A program made the translations under genes and the position numbers. 13,153 bases of DNA from an uncultured Lacticaseibacillus sp. (GTDB taxonomy: Bacteria > Bacillota > Bacilli > Lactobacillales > Lactobacillaceae). This document shows, one piece after another, positions 8,101-13,153 of the stretch. The notes under the pieces were generated by a model. The model did no database searches and was not told where the DNA came from. It saw nothing but the letters and a program-made list of their open reading frames with translations. The DNA is taken from the NCBI GenBank assembly GCA_934293835.1, contig CAKQZO010000036.1, forward strand, positions 1 to 13,153, written 5' to 3'. The stretch's first letter is position 1. Every line of letters begins with the position of its first letter.

Positions 8101-8163
8101 CCATTACTCACCAGCGCTGCAACGCTCACCGGCCTGCTTCAGGCCAGCAAGGCGCTCGTTTAG
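5119..8163 (+). CDS. carB: Carbamoyl-phosphate synthase large subunit, arginine-type with short C-terminus
   Basis: CarB makes carbamoyl phosphate from bicarbonate, ammonia and two ATP. Two homologous ATP-grasp halves are evident. The first starts at GSGPIIIGQ (about residue 14), with the carboxyphosphate-domain loop LGGTGGG near 175 and [18 protein letters not shown]. The second starts at GSGPIRIGQ (about 555), with LGGRAM and [18 protein letters not shown]. The gene overlaps carA by 8 bp, with AGAAGG about 10 bp before the ATG. At 1014 residues it is shorter than pyrimidine-linked enzymes (about 1,060-1,070). The loss is in the MGS-like regulatory domain, about 85 residues here (from about 930) against roughly 140 usually, which fits enzymes not controlled by UMP or PRPP. 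A terminator follows directly. Confidence 0.97.
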   Translation: MPKNLNIHKIAVIGSGPIIIGQAAEFDYSGSQACLSLREEGYSVVLINSNPATIMTDSEIADKVYLEPLTVPSVTAILEKERPDALLPTLGGQTGLNLAVALDDAGVLQRLHIDLLGTGLRTIHQAEDRQEFKQLMEDLHQPVPESLTVHDLDTALNFAKRCGYPVIVRPAFTLGGTGGGIAHDEAELRKIGQRGLELSPNTECLIEKSIAGYKEIEFEVMRDAAGTAISVCCMENLDPVGIHTGDSIVVAPNQTLDDPTFQRLRSASLQIVEALNIQGGCNVQLAQDPNSDHYDIIEVNPRVSRSSALASKATGYPIAKIAAKIAVGLTLQEIQNPVTKTTFAAFEPTLDYVVAKIPRFPFDKFITADRHLGTQMKATGEVMGIGTTLEEALIKAVQSLELDDTMQTTLLPKTTPTEAELVDALEHPTDLRLFYLFEALNQGWSLAKIQAHTQITMFFLNKLQHIWETLAALHTGKLTAAKAVAAGQLGFTAKMISAAADADEDVVAALLPQPVYKMVDTCAGEFASETPYFYSTNFPGENESQPLGNSIVVIGSGPIRIGQGVEFDYTTVHCVQAIQAAGYSAIIVNNNPETVSTDFSISDKLYFEPLTAESVMHIIDLEKPLGVIVQFGGQTAINLTAQLAAKGVQILGTSLDGINQTEDRHEFESLLAKLHINQPQGATAMNLEEAHTIAAQVGYPVMVRPSYVLGGRAMAIVESADELEEYVQKAIAASPHQPILIDHDVHGMECEVDILSDGQDVFIPGIMEHLEGAGVHSGDSIAIYPPQHLSPAQEAEIIATATAIGKAVHCVGMMNVQFIVADKLYVIDVNPRASRTVPFMSKVTGYHLAKLATDLILGQSLAALHLPIGCPQPQPGVAIKAPVFSFTKLPGMATALAPEMKSTGETIGLGTTYQEALQKALSDSYHCPLPEPGDVLILSATPDAALSALLAQAGLKPSLWTGDAPANKPWAVLNLDDHQDTASPLNYYALSHQVPLLTSAATLTGLLQASKALV

Positions 8164-8170
8164 CCAAATA

Positions 8171-8216
8171 AATAGAGGAGGAACTGTGACATACGTCACA
8201 GCGCCTCCTCTATTTT
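8171..8216. terminator. Bidirectional terminator between carB and nox
   Basis: AATAGAGGAGG (8171-8181) pairs perfectly with CCTCCTCTATT (8204-8214). Inside, after a 3x3 internal loop, TGTGAC (8185-8190) pairs with GTCACA (8195-8200) around a 4-base loop. A TATTTT tract follows on plus and TATTTATTT on minus, so it can serve both convergent genes. Confidence 0.88.
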
Positions 8217-8225
8217 CGTTCCTGT

Positions 8226-9581
8226 CTACTTCCCAGCTTCCTCCGCCTGGGCGACCGCCATTTGGGCGACGAGGTTGAGGTAGTTGAACGGTTGGTCATA
8301 ATGCGGATTGAACAGCATGTCCACATACGCCAGGTCGTCGATCGTGTTGTGATTTTGAATCGCGATCGACACGGCATTGGCGCTTTGCGTGATTTCGTGA
8401 CTACTGATGAGTTGCGCGCCGAGAATCCGGCGGTTCTCAGGATTGTATACCAACGTAATGCGCACGTCGGCGTGTCCCTTCATGAAGGCCGGGCGATACG
8501 GGCCGACATACGTCACACTTGCGGCCGGGATATTCTCTCGCTTCGCGCCGACCAGCGTCAGCCCTGTCATCGCCAGGTTCTCGTCGAACAAGCGCATCGC
8601 TGTGGTCGCCTGGGTGCCGAGGTCTTCTTGGAGATTGCCAAAGACGTTGCGCCCGACGATGTACCCTTGGCGAACTGCGTTACTTGCCAGTGGCACATAC
8701 GCTGCCTTGCCGGTCGGATTGAAGTGCACCGTGCGGGCATCGCCGGCCGCGTAGATGTTCTCATCGCTGGTTTGCATCCACTGATTCGTCAACAGCGCGC
8801 CGTGGCGATCCATAGCGACCTGCCCGCGCAGCAAGGCGGTGTTGGCCAAGAAGCCGGTGCAGACGATTGCGACATCGGCGACGTATTGGTCTTCCGCGGT
8901 TTCCACGGTGACGGTTTGGCCGCCGAGCTCTCCGGAAAACGCCTCGACGCGCGCATCAAGGTGCACCTCCACCCCGTGGTGCTCGAGCACTTCGGCAACA
9001 TGCGCCGACATCCCCGGGTCGATGTAGTTGTTCAACAACTGCTGGTTGCCCTGTAGCAGCGTCACCTGATGGTTCGTGTTGGCAAACGCCTCGGCGAGCT
9101 CGACGCCGATATAACCCGCCCCGACGATTGCAATCTTCTGATCGGCCAGCGTGTTTTGGCGAATCAGCTCAGCCTGGCGCGCATCTTTGCACATCAAGAC
9201 GTGACTGTCGTCGATTCCCCAAAGCGGTGGCACCTGCACATACGAGCCCGTCGTCACGATCAGCTTGTCGTAGTGGTCTTCAAACACCGCATTGGAGGCG
9301 AGATCTTGCACCCTGAGCGTCTGCTTGTGGCTGTCGATCGCCAACACATCGTGGCGCACCCTGACCGTGACCCCGAGCGTCGCCAGGTGCTCAGGCGTCT
9401 CGTAGAACATGTCTTCGAGCTTGGCCACCTCTTGATCGAGATACAAGGCGATCCCACAAGACAAGAAAGAGACATTGTCGTCGCGCTCATACACGACCAC
9501 GTCTGCCTCTGGATGAAACGCCTTAATTGCCTTGATTGCTGCCACCCCGGCATGGGTACATCCCACAATCGCAATTCGCAT
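8226..9581 (-). CDS. nox: NADH oxidase (flavoprotein pyridine nucleotide-disulfide reductase family)
   Basis: This is an FAD enzyme that probably reduces O2 to water with NADH, regenerating NAD+ and removing oxygen in a fermentative cell. The 451-residue protein has the Nox-type start VGCTHAG (FAD loop, with His10), the single redox-active Cys42 in SFLSCGIALYL, a second Rossmann loop GAGYIG (154-159) and the second FAD motif ENIYAAGDA (274-282). The SFLSCGIALYL context fits water-forming Nox better than CoA-disulfide reductase. The residue after the second Rossmann strand, usually acidic in NADH-specific enzymes, is Gln177. AAAGGGAG lies about 12 bp upstream of the ATG, which is long. It follows the EAL gene by 24 bp and converges on carB. 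Confidence 0.9.
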   Translation of the reverse strand: MRIAIVGCTHAGVAAIKAIKAFHPEADVVVYERDDNVSFLSCGIALYLDQEVAKLEDMFYETPEHLATLGVTVRVRHDVLAIDSHKQTLRVQDLASNAVFEDHYDKLIVTTGSYVQVPPLWGIDDSHVLMCKDARQAELIRQNTLADQKIAIVGAGYIGVELAEAFANTNHQVTLLQGNQQLLNNYIDPGMSAHVAEVLEHHGVEVHLDARVEAFSGELGGQTVTVETAEDQYVADVAIVCTGFLANTALLRGQVAMDRHGALLTNQWMQTSDENIYAAGDARTVHFNPTGKAAYVPLASNAVRQGYIVGRNVFGNLQEDLGTQATTAMRLFDENLAMTGLTLVGAKRENIPAASVTYVGPYRPAFMKGHADVRITLVYNPENRRILGAQLISSHEITQSANAVSIAIQNHNTIDDLAYVDMLFNPHYDQPFNYLNLVAQMAVAQAEEAGK

Positions 9582-9605
9582 GAATTCTCACTACTCCCTT
9601 TTTCG

Positions 9606-10292
9606 TTAACGCTTCGGATCGCTTGGCGTCAGCTGCAACAAATGCGGCTTGCCGTAATAATAACCTTGGCGCAGGTCGATGCCCAGATTGGTTGCCACCT
9701 CATCGTCGTGGCGGTCTTCGATGCCTTCCAGAATGAATCGCAGGTTGCGCTCATGGGCGAGATCGCGCCAAAACTCGACGCGCTGGTGCAACCGCGGGTC
9801 TTCTAAGCCATCGGGGAAATTCTGAAGCGCGAACTTGATCTCGCGCGCGTATGGCAGAAGCGCCTTGACGTGTGCCAAGTCGTTGTCGCCACTATCGACA
9901 TCATCGAGGCTCAACTCCATACCGCGCTCGAGATACCGCTCAATCTGTGGTAACAGTTGCGCAAACTGAATGTCGCGGTCGACCTCCTCTTCCGTCAGCT
10001 CAACGACTAACCGTACCGGGCGCAGATAATTCTGTGCCTTGATCAGCGCCGTGTTCACCTCTGGATCGAGTAGCTGCGTCCGATTCAAGTTCACCGACAC
10101 TGACGGGACCTTCAAGCGCAGATGGCTGGTCGTCGCCACCAACACATCCGCGATCGTGTGCACGGGAATATCCCCGAAACACGCCGGCGGCCGCCAACCG
10201 TCAGCGGTATAGGCCTTCATCAGCAGCTCGTAGCCGATCAGGTTATTATTGACCATATTCACCTGGGGTTGAATGAAGTATCGATACATCAT
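9606..10292 (-). CDS. Stand-alone EAL-domain protein (putative c-di-GMP phosphodiesterase)
   Basis: EAL domains hydrolyse cyclic di-GMP to pGpG. The protein (228 residues from ATG 10292) is one EAL domain with no sensor domain, membrane segment or signal peptide. Family landmarks: Glu22 in YELL (the EAL motif), Asn68 in SVNLN, Glu98 in VELTE, Asp130-Asp131, Lys153 in EIKF, Glu189 and Glu192 in LEGIE, and Gln209 in QGYYYGKP. The metal- and substrate-binding residues are therefore mostly kept. Loop 6, normally DDFGTG or similar, reads DDVDSG, so activity may be low or the protein may act by binding. The ATG at 10292 is 7 bp after GAGG; a TTG at 10295 is too close. It is probably co-transcribed with nox. 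Confidence 0.85.
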   Translation of the reverse strand: MMYRYFIQPQVNMVNNNLIGYELLMKAYTADGWRPPACFGDIPVHTIADVLVATTSHLRLKVPSVSVNLNRTQLLDPEVNTALIKAQNYLRPVRLVVELTEEEVDRDIQFAQLLPQIERYLERGMELSLDDVDSGDNDLAHVKALLPYAREIKFALQNFPDGLEDPRLHQRVEFWRDLAHERNLRFILEGIEDRHDDEVATNLGIDLRQGYYYGKPHLLQLTPSDPKR

Positions 10293-10535
10293 CAAATTTC
10301 CTCATTTTCGTTCACTATCATCACCTTATTATCCCGCTATCCACAGGTAAGTACAAATGTGGTTTTTGCCAACCAAGGCACTGACGACAACCACTGGTCA
10401 AAATAATTATTCGATATTGACCGCGCTAGCATCACGACTGCACATTTCGGACGAATGCCGTTTTTTTAGCAACGATATTTTTATCAGAATGCTCGTGGCC
10501 TCCGCCCAAATTTTTTTGTGCACAATTTAATGCCG
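10293..10535 (-). promoter_or_regulatory. Intergenic region with promoter for EAL-nox
   Basis: In the minus direction TTGTAC (plus 10351-10356) and GATAAT (plus 10328-10333) are separated by 17 bp, giving a plausible promoter about 40 bp before the EAL start. GAGG at 10300-10303 is its ribosome binding site. The rest, 10360-10535, is A+T-rich and I see no gene in it. Confidence 0.55.
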
Positions 10536-10560
10536 AAAAAAAGACGCTGCCCTCAGCGCC
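10536..10560 (-). terminator. Terminator of the carbonic anhydrase gene
   Basis: In the minus direction GGCGCTG, the loop AGGG and CAGCGTC (10543-10560) form a G+C-rich stem, allowing one G-U pair, followed immediately by seven T residues (10536-10542). This is a textbook intrinsic terminator beginning 7 bp after the stop codon. Confidence 0.9.
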
Positions 10561-10567
10561 TTGGTAC

Positions 10568-11203
10568 TCAATTCTTCAATTCAAACTGCGCGATCGGCCG
10601 CTCGGCGCGCGGCTGCATAGCGCGGTTGTTCGCGCCGAATTGCGCAACGAACCACGCCGCTTGCGCCGGGCTGACCGTCAGCGCTGGCGCATCGATGACA
10701 TACCACAACACGCCTTCCGTCAGCGGCGGGGTCGTCAAGGAACCCAGATAGTGATACACGGTCCCCGTCGTCGGTACTAATGATGTGAGCGCGATGTCCG
10801 CGGTCACCTGTTGGCCAGGCGCGAAGGCCTCTATGACCTTTTGAATTGTCGGGTTTGCCGCGCCAGCGCCCAGCATCACCGCGACGACGCACAGCTGCCC
10901 GAGGCGCGTCTGATGCACCAGATGTAGCTCCATCGCGGCCGGGCGCGTCGTCTGATGTTCGGTCGGCACGTGGAAATGCGCCTGGACGCAATGGTAATGA
11001 CTGGCGCCGATCGCCAACTCGCCGGTCCCCAACAACTTGATCGTCGTCTCGTCATCTTTGACCTGCGTCATTCGGTAAGGCGTCACCACCGTTAATGGCG
11101 CCGCCGGTAACTTGATCATATCGGCCACCTTCAATTCAATTGGTGACTGTTGCTGGCCGAAACCATTCGGCCAATGTGCCTGATCTTGATAATTTAACGT
11201 CAA
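10568..11203 (-). CDS. Alpha-class carbonic anhydrase
   Basis: Interconverts CO2 and bicarbonate at a zinc site. In the 211-residue protein the zinc ligands are His76 and His78 in AHFHV and His94 in MELHLVH. Glu82 corresponds to Glu106 and Thr157 in SLTTPP to Thr199 of the human enzyme numbering. The N-terminal QSPIEL is also typical. The proton-shuttle position, usually NGH, reads TGE (Glu62), so catalysis may be slower or use another route. There is no signal peptide, whereas many bacterial alpha enzymes are exported, so this one is predicted cytoplasmic. It starts with TTG, supported by GGAGGAG 8 bp upstream; the nearby ATG at 11220 is out of frame and stops at once. It has its own terminator. 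The bicarbonate produced could feed CarB. Confidence 0.93.
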   Translation of the reverse strand: MTLNYQDQAHWPNGFGQQQSPIELKVADMIKLPAAPLTVVTPYRMTQVKDDETTIKLLGTGELAIGASHYHCVQAHFHVPTEHQTTRPAAMELHLVHQTRLGQLCVVAVMLGAGAANPTIQKVIEAFAPGQQVTADIALTSLVPTTGTVYHYLGSLTTPPLTEGVLWYVIDAPALTVSPAQAAWFVAQFGANNRAMQPRAERPIAQFELKN

Positions 11204-11332
11204 AAGTTATTCTCCTCCATTAAATACAAAATATAGACGACATCTGATTCATCAACACGGTTTCGGTTACATCCCGACAATACCAACCACAAGATCAACG
11301 AGCATTGAAGCTGATCGAATTTCCCGGCTGAA
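11204..11332 (-). promoter_or_regulatory. Leader of the carbonic anhydrase gene
   Basis: This A+T-rich stretch between repeat block 3 and the carbonic anhydrase start holds GGAGGAG (11211-11217) and a possible -10 TATATT in the minus direction (about 11231-11236). No good -35 is paired with it, so a separate promoter is possible but not shown. Confidence 0.3.
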
Positions 11333-11512
11333 GGCAGTTAGGCGCCCAGCAAAAACCGCTAAGCCCGCCCTGCTTCGCTCTGGTTCTTTCGTCGAGCTGC
11401 GCTGAGCAACAGGCTAGGCATAGCGGCACTAATGCCTGCGCGAACAAGTTCGCTCCGTCATTAGTACACGCTATGCTACGCCTTAAAACCGCTCAGCTTC
11501 GCTCTGGTTTTA
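11333..11512 (-). repeat. Hairpin-repeat block 3, downstream of the metal-binding lipoprotein gene
   Basis: In the sense direction the block begins with the lipoprotein stop codon (11510-11512) and continues AACCAGAGCGAAGC. It contains one complete module (11394-11504) and a right-arm-only remnant (11356-11380, CCGCTAAGCCCGCCCTG) similar to module 2427-2538. It ends at GGCAGTTAGGCG (11333-11344), the same 12-mer as the end of block 2. It accounts for most of the 306-bp gap between the lipoprotein and carbonic anhydrase genes. No U-run follows, so it is not an obvious intrinsic terminator. Confidence 0.9.
11394..11504 (-). repeat. Hairpin module, CTTG-loop type with changed apical stem
   Basis: Left arm: GAGC (11394-11397), TGC, GCTGAGC (11401-11407), GGC, GCATAGCG, ACTAATG (11428-11434). 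Right arm: CATTAGT (11459-11465), CTATGC, GCC, GCTCAGC (11491-11497), TTC, GCTC (11501-11504). The tip is GCGAAC-AA-GTTCGC (11440-11453), where the other modules have GCAAGC-AA-GCTTGC: the two arms changed together while the loop was kept. Confidence 0.88.
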
Positions 11513-12370
11513 TTGAATTTTCGCCAGTTCGTTGTATTGTTTCAGCATCCAGCTGGTATAGGTCAACCCCTTGGGCAAGGTTTCGGTCACATGCAGGATC
11601 GGTATCCCGTCGCGCTTGACTTCGGCCACGGCGCTATCGACAATTTTACTCTGCACCTGAGTATTCACGACGAAAAAGGCGATCTTACCCTCACGCAATT
11701 GGCGATTAAGCGTGCGTACATCTGCTGGGCTGGGGTCGGTGCCTTCCTCCACCGCCGAGGCAAAGTGTGGATTGGCGACCCGGTAACCCATATACTGCAA
11801 GGCATTGTCAAACACCGGTTCCGATACGGCCACCAAGCGGTGCTGGCTGTTGGCTTTGAGTGTATCGATCCGCGCCATCAACGGCTTTAGTCGGTGAATA
11901 TAGCGCCGCGCGTTGGTCCGATAGGCCTGCGCATGTTTGGGGTCTTGCTTAGCAAGCGTCGCGGCAAGCGCATTGGCCAGCTTTGGCATCGCCTGGGGCT
12001 TATACCAGATGTGCTCATTCTCACCGTCTTTGACCCCGACCACCTTGGCCGCCGACAACACCCGCACGTCTGGTTCGGCGGCGGTCAGCTTCGTCATCCA
12101 CGAATCATAACCCGCGCCGTTGGCTAACACGACATCGGCATTGGCGACCATCTTGCCCGTCGCGACCGTGGGGTCAAAATCGTGCAGATCGACGGCCGGA
12201 TCGTTGATGACACTGGCGACACTGCCATGCGTCCCGACCACGGCTTTGGCGACTTCGGCATAAAAATCTACACTCGTCACGACCCGCACCTTGTGATTGG
12301 CTGGCTTCGCCGCACAACTGGCCAGCACGATCACCAACCCAATAATGAACATCCCAAGTTTTTTGCGCAC
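11510..12370 (-). CDS. Metal-binding ABC transporter substrate-binding lipoprotein (ZnuA/PsaA family)
   Basis: A cluster A-I metal-binding protein anchored outside the membrane. The 286-residue precursor begins MRKK, then a hydrophobic segment and the lipobox LASC with Cys19 as the lipidated residue. Likely metal ligands are His63 (DLHDFDP), His120 (EHIWYKP), Glu184 (SEPVFDNALQYMGY) and Glu263 (VTETLPKG). A Glu in third place and no His-rich loop recall manganese-type PsaA/MntC more than zinc-type ZnuA, but the metal cannot be settled by eye. The start is GTG at 12370, 6 bp after AAGGGGG; the next Met would remove the lysine-rich signal start. No permease or ATPase gene is adjacent in this window. 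The stop codon is continuous with repeat block 3. It diverges from a LysR-type regulator. Confidence 0.88.
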   Translation of the reverse strand: MRKKLGMFIIGLVIVLASCAAKPANHKVRVVTSVDFYAEVAKAVVGTHGSVASVINDPAVDLHDFDPTVATGKMVANADVVLANGAGYDSWMTKLTAAEPDVRVLSAAKVVGVKDGENEHIWYKPQAMPKLANALAATLAKQDPKHAQAYRTNARRYIHRLKPLMARIDTLKANSQHRLVAVSEPVFDNALQYMGYRVANPHFASAVEEGTDPSPADVRTLNRQLREGKIAFFVVNTQVQSKIVDSAVAEVKRDGIPILHVTETLPKGLTYTSWMLKQYNELAKIQ

Positions 12371-12508
12371 AATGATCCCCCTTCGCTATTCCGCTATATT
12401 GTACCAATCAGGGTCCTGGATTGCACACCTCTAACGCGATTATGCTTGCGTCGATATACCATTATTGGCATACTGATCATTGACTAACTTGCATAGGAGG
12501 CTTACCGC
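12371..12508. promoter_or_regulatory. Divergent promoter region, lipoprotein / LysR-type regulator
   Basis: Minus direction: an extended -10 TGGTACAAT (plus 12398-12406) lies about 28 bp before the lipoprotein GTG. Plus direction: TTGCGT (12446-12451), 17 bp, CATACT (12469-12474) precede the LysR gene, with AGGAGG at 12495-12500. ATACCA (12456-12461) and TGGCAT (12466-12471) form an imperfect palindrome overlapping the LysR promoter, a candidate LysR-type binding site for autoregulation. Confidence 0.55.
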
Positions 12509-13153
12509 ATGGCAATGTTCGATCGTGAAAACCAACTGATCTCGATTCTCGACAGCCTGGCGCGCACGGGTAACATCTCCCAAACGGCTGCCGAATTATT
12601 CCTGACTCAACCGACCGTCAGCAAAATCATCCGTACCCAGGAGAAAGAATTCGGCTGCGATTTCATCGATCGCACCGTCCATCCGCTGAAGCTGACCTAC
12701 GCCGGCGAATACTACCTGACCAAGATTCGTCAGCTCGCCCAGTCCTATCAGACTTTAAGCAACAACCTCCAAGCCTATGCCAGCGAACAACGCGGCCAGA
12801 TCACATTAGGCATCAACTCCAGCTTGGCGCAAGTCATTCTCCCGCGCCTGCTGCCGCAATACCACCTACGCTACCCCCAAGTCGACCTTCAGCTGCGCGA
12901 ACGAGATTCACTCAGCTTGCAACAAAGCGTTCAAAACGGCGAGCTGGACTTGTACATTGGGGTCACGCCAGCTTACAACGCCGCGCTTGCCTACCGCCGC
13001 TTATACACCGATAACGGAGCGCTGGTCGTGCCGACGCGGATGTTGCCAGAGACGCTGCCGACACAACCGATCGTCGATATCTCGCCTTTGGTCAACGGCC
13101 AAGACTTCATCGCCGAAACGCAAGACTCGGACTTCCAACGCACGGTCGATGCC
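12509..13153 (+). CDS. LysR-type transcriptional regulator (C-terminus beyond window)
   Basis: The open reading frame runs from ATG 12509 to the last base without a stop, giving 215 residues of a protein that is usually about 290-300. Residues about 5-65 form the LysR winged helix-turn-helix (SLARTGNISQTAAELFLTQP, then TVSKIIRTQEKEFGCDFIDR). The linker helix follows, and from about residue 96 (GQITLGINSSLAQVILPRLL) the periplasmic-binding-like effector domain begins. AGGAGG lies 8 bp before the ATG. The effector is unknown. It diverges from the metal lipoprotein gene, and LysR regulators often control a divergent neighbour, but nothing in the sequence proves that here. Confidence 0.9.
   Translation, partial: MAMFDRENQLISILDSLARTGNISQTAAELFLTQPTVSKIIRTQEKEFGCDFIDRTVHPLKLTYAGEYYLTKIRQLAQSYQTLSNNLQAYASEQRGQITLGINSSLAQVILPRLLPQYHLRYPQVDLQLRERDSLSLQQSVQNGELDLYIGVTPAYNAALAYRRLYTDNGALVVPTRMLPETLPTQPIVDISPLVNGQDFIAETQDSDFQRTVDA

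Noticed and set aside
8262..9806. Long plus-strand frames opposite nox and the EAL gene (8262-9056, 9069-9806)
   Set aside because: Arg/His-rich shadow translations without ribosome binding sites or family motifs. The minus-strand genes explain the region.
11333..11512. Repeat blocks as ordinary intrinsic terminators
   Set aside because: No T-run follows the stems, the hairpins are far longer than terminator stems, and block 2 lies inside an operon. True terminators at 8171-8216 and 10536-10560 look quite different.

Overview
The window looks like a chromosomal segment from a G+C-rich member of the Lactobacillaceae. This is inferred from arginine genes arranged as a minus-strand argC-argJ-argB set divergent from carAB, a water-forming type NADH oxidase, strong AGGAGG ribosome binding sites with some TTG/GTG starts, and a stand-alone EAL protein. 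The genus cannot be fixed from sequence alone.

Layout. 1-329 holds hairpin repeats downstream of argB and is cut by the window edge. 327-3827 (minus strand) holds argC, then a 519-bp gap filled mostly by hairpin repeats, then argJ and argB; argD and argF, if present, lie beyond position 1. 3828-4055 is the divergent argC/carA control region, with a good carA promoter and ArgR-box-like sequences. 4056-8163 (plus strand) is carA and carB, overlapping by 8 bp, with a carB whose C-terminal regulatory domain is short. 8171-8216 is a terminator shared by the convergent carB and nox. 8226-10292 (minus strand) is an EAL-domain gene followed 24 bp later by nox, probably one transcript. 10568-11203 (minus strand) is an alpha-type carbonic anhydrase with its own terminator. 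11333-11512 is a third repeat block, immediately after a metal-binding lipoprotein gene at 11510-12370 (minus strand). A LysR-type regulator starts at 12509 on the plus strand and runs off the end.

How the genes fit together. ArgJ, ArgB and ArgC carry out acetylated steps of ornithine synthesis. CarAB makes carbamoyl phosphate, which joins ornithine to give citrulline. Carbonic anhydrase interconverts CO2 and bicarbonate, the carbon substrate of CarAB, so its presence 2.4 kb from carB may be metabolically relevant, although it is not in the same operon. The divergent LysR/lipoprotein pair suggests local regulation of metal-binding capacity, but this is inference.

The most notable feature is a family of long modular hairpins in three blocks, following argB, argC and the metal lipoprotein. 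Each block starts exactly at the stop codon of the preceding minus-strand gene. Different copies have different stem sequences, but both arms change together so that pairing is kept. Short internal loops, an apical CTTG loop and linkers stay constant. This points to a structure maintained in the sense transcript, and I do not recognise it as a named RNA or repeat family.
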